Shown here: piece by piece, positions 13,786-13,901 of the stretch
How positions within the stretch are numbered: the stretch's first letter is position 1
Layout of the letters: every line of letters starts with the position of its first letter
DNA from: Chloroflexota bacterium
GTDB taxonomy: Bacteria; Chloroflexota; Anaerolineae; Aggregatilineales; UBA3940
Assembly (NCBI GenBank): GCA_010092775.1
Contig: JAADYZ010000367.1
Span: forward strand, 1-13,901
Length of the DNA: 13,901 nucleotides
Reading direction: 5' to 3'
Notes under the pieces: generated by a model
What the model saw: the letters and a program-made list of their open reading frames with translations, nothing else
Told to the model about the DNA's origin: nothing
The model's database searches: none
Program-made: the position numbers and the translations under genes

Positions 13786-13901
13786 ATGGCTCGGTCCATC
13801 GCACGGGTGACCTTGGTCGTTCGCGACTATGATGAGGCGATTACGTTCTTCACAGAAGTGTTGCGCTTCCAGTTGATTGAAGATTCAGTGCTAAGCCCTA
13901 A
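13786..13901 (+). CDS. VOC/glyoxalase-fold protein (partial, C-terminus beyond window)
   Basis: Only the first 38 codons lie in the window. The translation MARSIARVTLVVRDYDEAIT followed by FFTEVLRFQLIEDSVLSP is the classic first beta-alpha-beta unit of the vicinal oxygen chelate fold, shared by glyoxalase I, dioxygenases and antibiotic-resistance proteins. A strong AAGGAGAGG stands before the ATG. It is the last gene of the merR-GNAT-VOC run. With so short a fragment, the metal site and the function cannot be judged. Confidence 0.85.
   Translation, partial: MARSIARVTLVVRDYDEAITFFTEVLRFQLIEDSVLSP

Noticed and set aside
1..13901. tRNA, rRNA, CRISPR array, insertion sequence or attachment site
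   Set aside because: I saw no cloverleaf-like sequence, regularly spaced repeats, transposase or integrase frame, or flanking terminal repeats.

Overview
The window (13,901 bases) is an ordinary-looking bacterial chromosomal segment with dense, mostly recognisable genes and no phage, transposon, CRISPR or RNA genes that I can see. The organism is most likely a member of the Chloroflexota: lipoprotein signal peptides and Shine-Dalgarno sites are normal, and the sensor kinase has the 7-TM N-terminal domain common in that phylum. This placement is an inference from gene style only; no rRNA or marker gene is present. No gene-free gap exceeds 300 bases. The two largest are divergent promoter regions at 3610-3886 and 10195-10477.

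Region 1 (1-3609, minus strand) is a four-gene metal ABC transporter operon read right to left: substrate-binding lipoprotein, ATPase, permease 1 and permease 2 (cut by the window edge). The order and the ATPase sequence match Mn/Zn/Fe (Mnt/Tro/Ytg) importers. Permease 1 carries a C-terminal extension of about 130 residues that resembles a DtxR-type winged-helix plus dimerisation region, which is the architecture of chlamydial YtgCR. A near-consensus sigma-70 promoter lies upstream, with a 19-base interrupted palindrome in the leader as candidate operator. A 10-bp hairpin separates the binding-protein gene from the ATPase gene.

Region 2 (3740-6996, plus strand) is a signalling cluster: a membrane 7TM-PAS-HisKA-HATPase histidine kinase, two stand-alone receiver proteins with no output domain, and a DUF1801 protein, followed by a probable terminator. 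The first bases of the kinase gene exist twice, 121 bp apart; the upstream copy codes for only 19 residues before a stop.

Region 3 (7079-9113, plus strand) is a galT-galE pair for the Leloir galactose pathway. It meets, tail to tail with only 4 bp between, a serine beta-lactamase-like lipoprotein gene on the minus strand (9118-10194).

Region 4 (10195-12394) holds a CPA2 (Kef-type) cation/proton antiporter fused to RCK (TrkA-N/TrkA-C) domains, preceded by a leader with two inverted repeats that may fold.

Region 5 (12441-13901) is a small thiol/metal-type MerR regulon: a 102-residue protein with a Cys-Cys motif, transcribed divergently from a merR gene. The shared region contains a perfect MerR-style dyad placed in a 19-bp promoter spacer. 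Downstream of merR, closely spaced, are a GNAT acetyltransferase and the start of a VOC/glyoxalase-fold protein. The most interesting points are the permease-repressor fusion, the duplicated kinase start, the structured antiporter leader, and the MerR/Cys-Cys pair.
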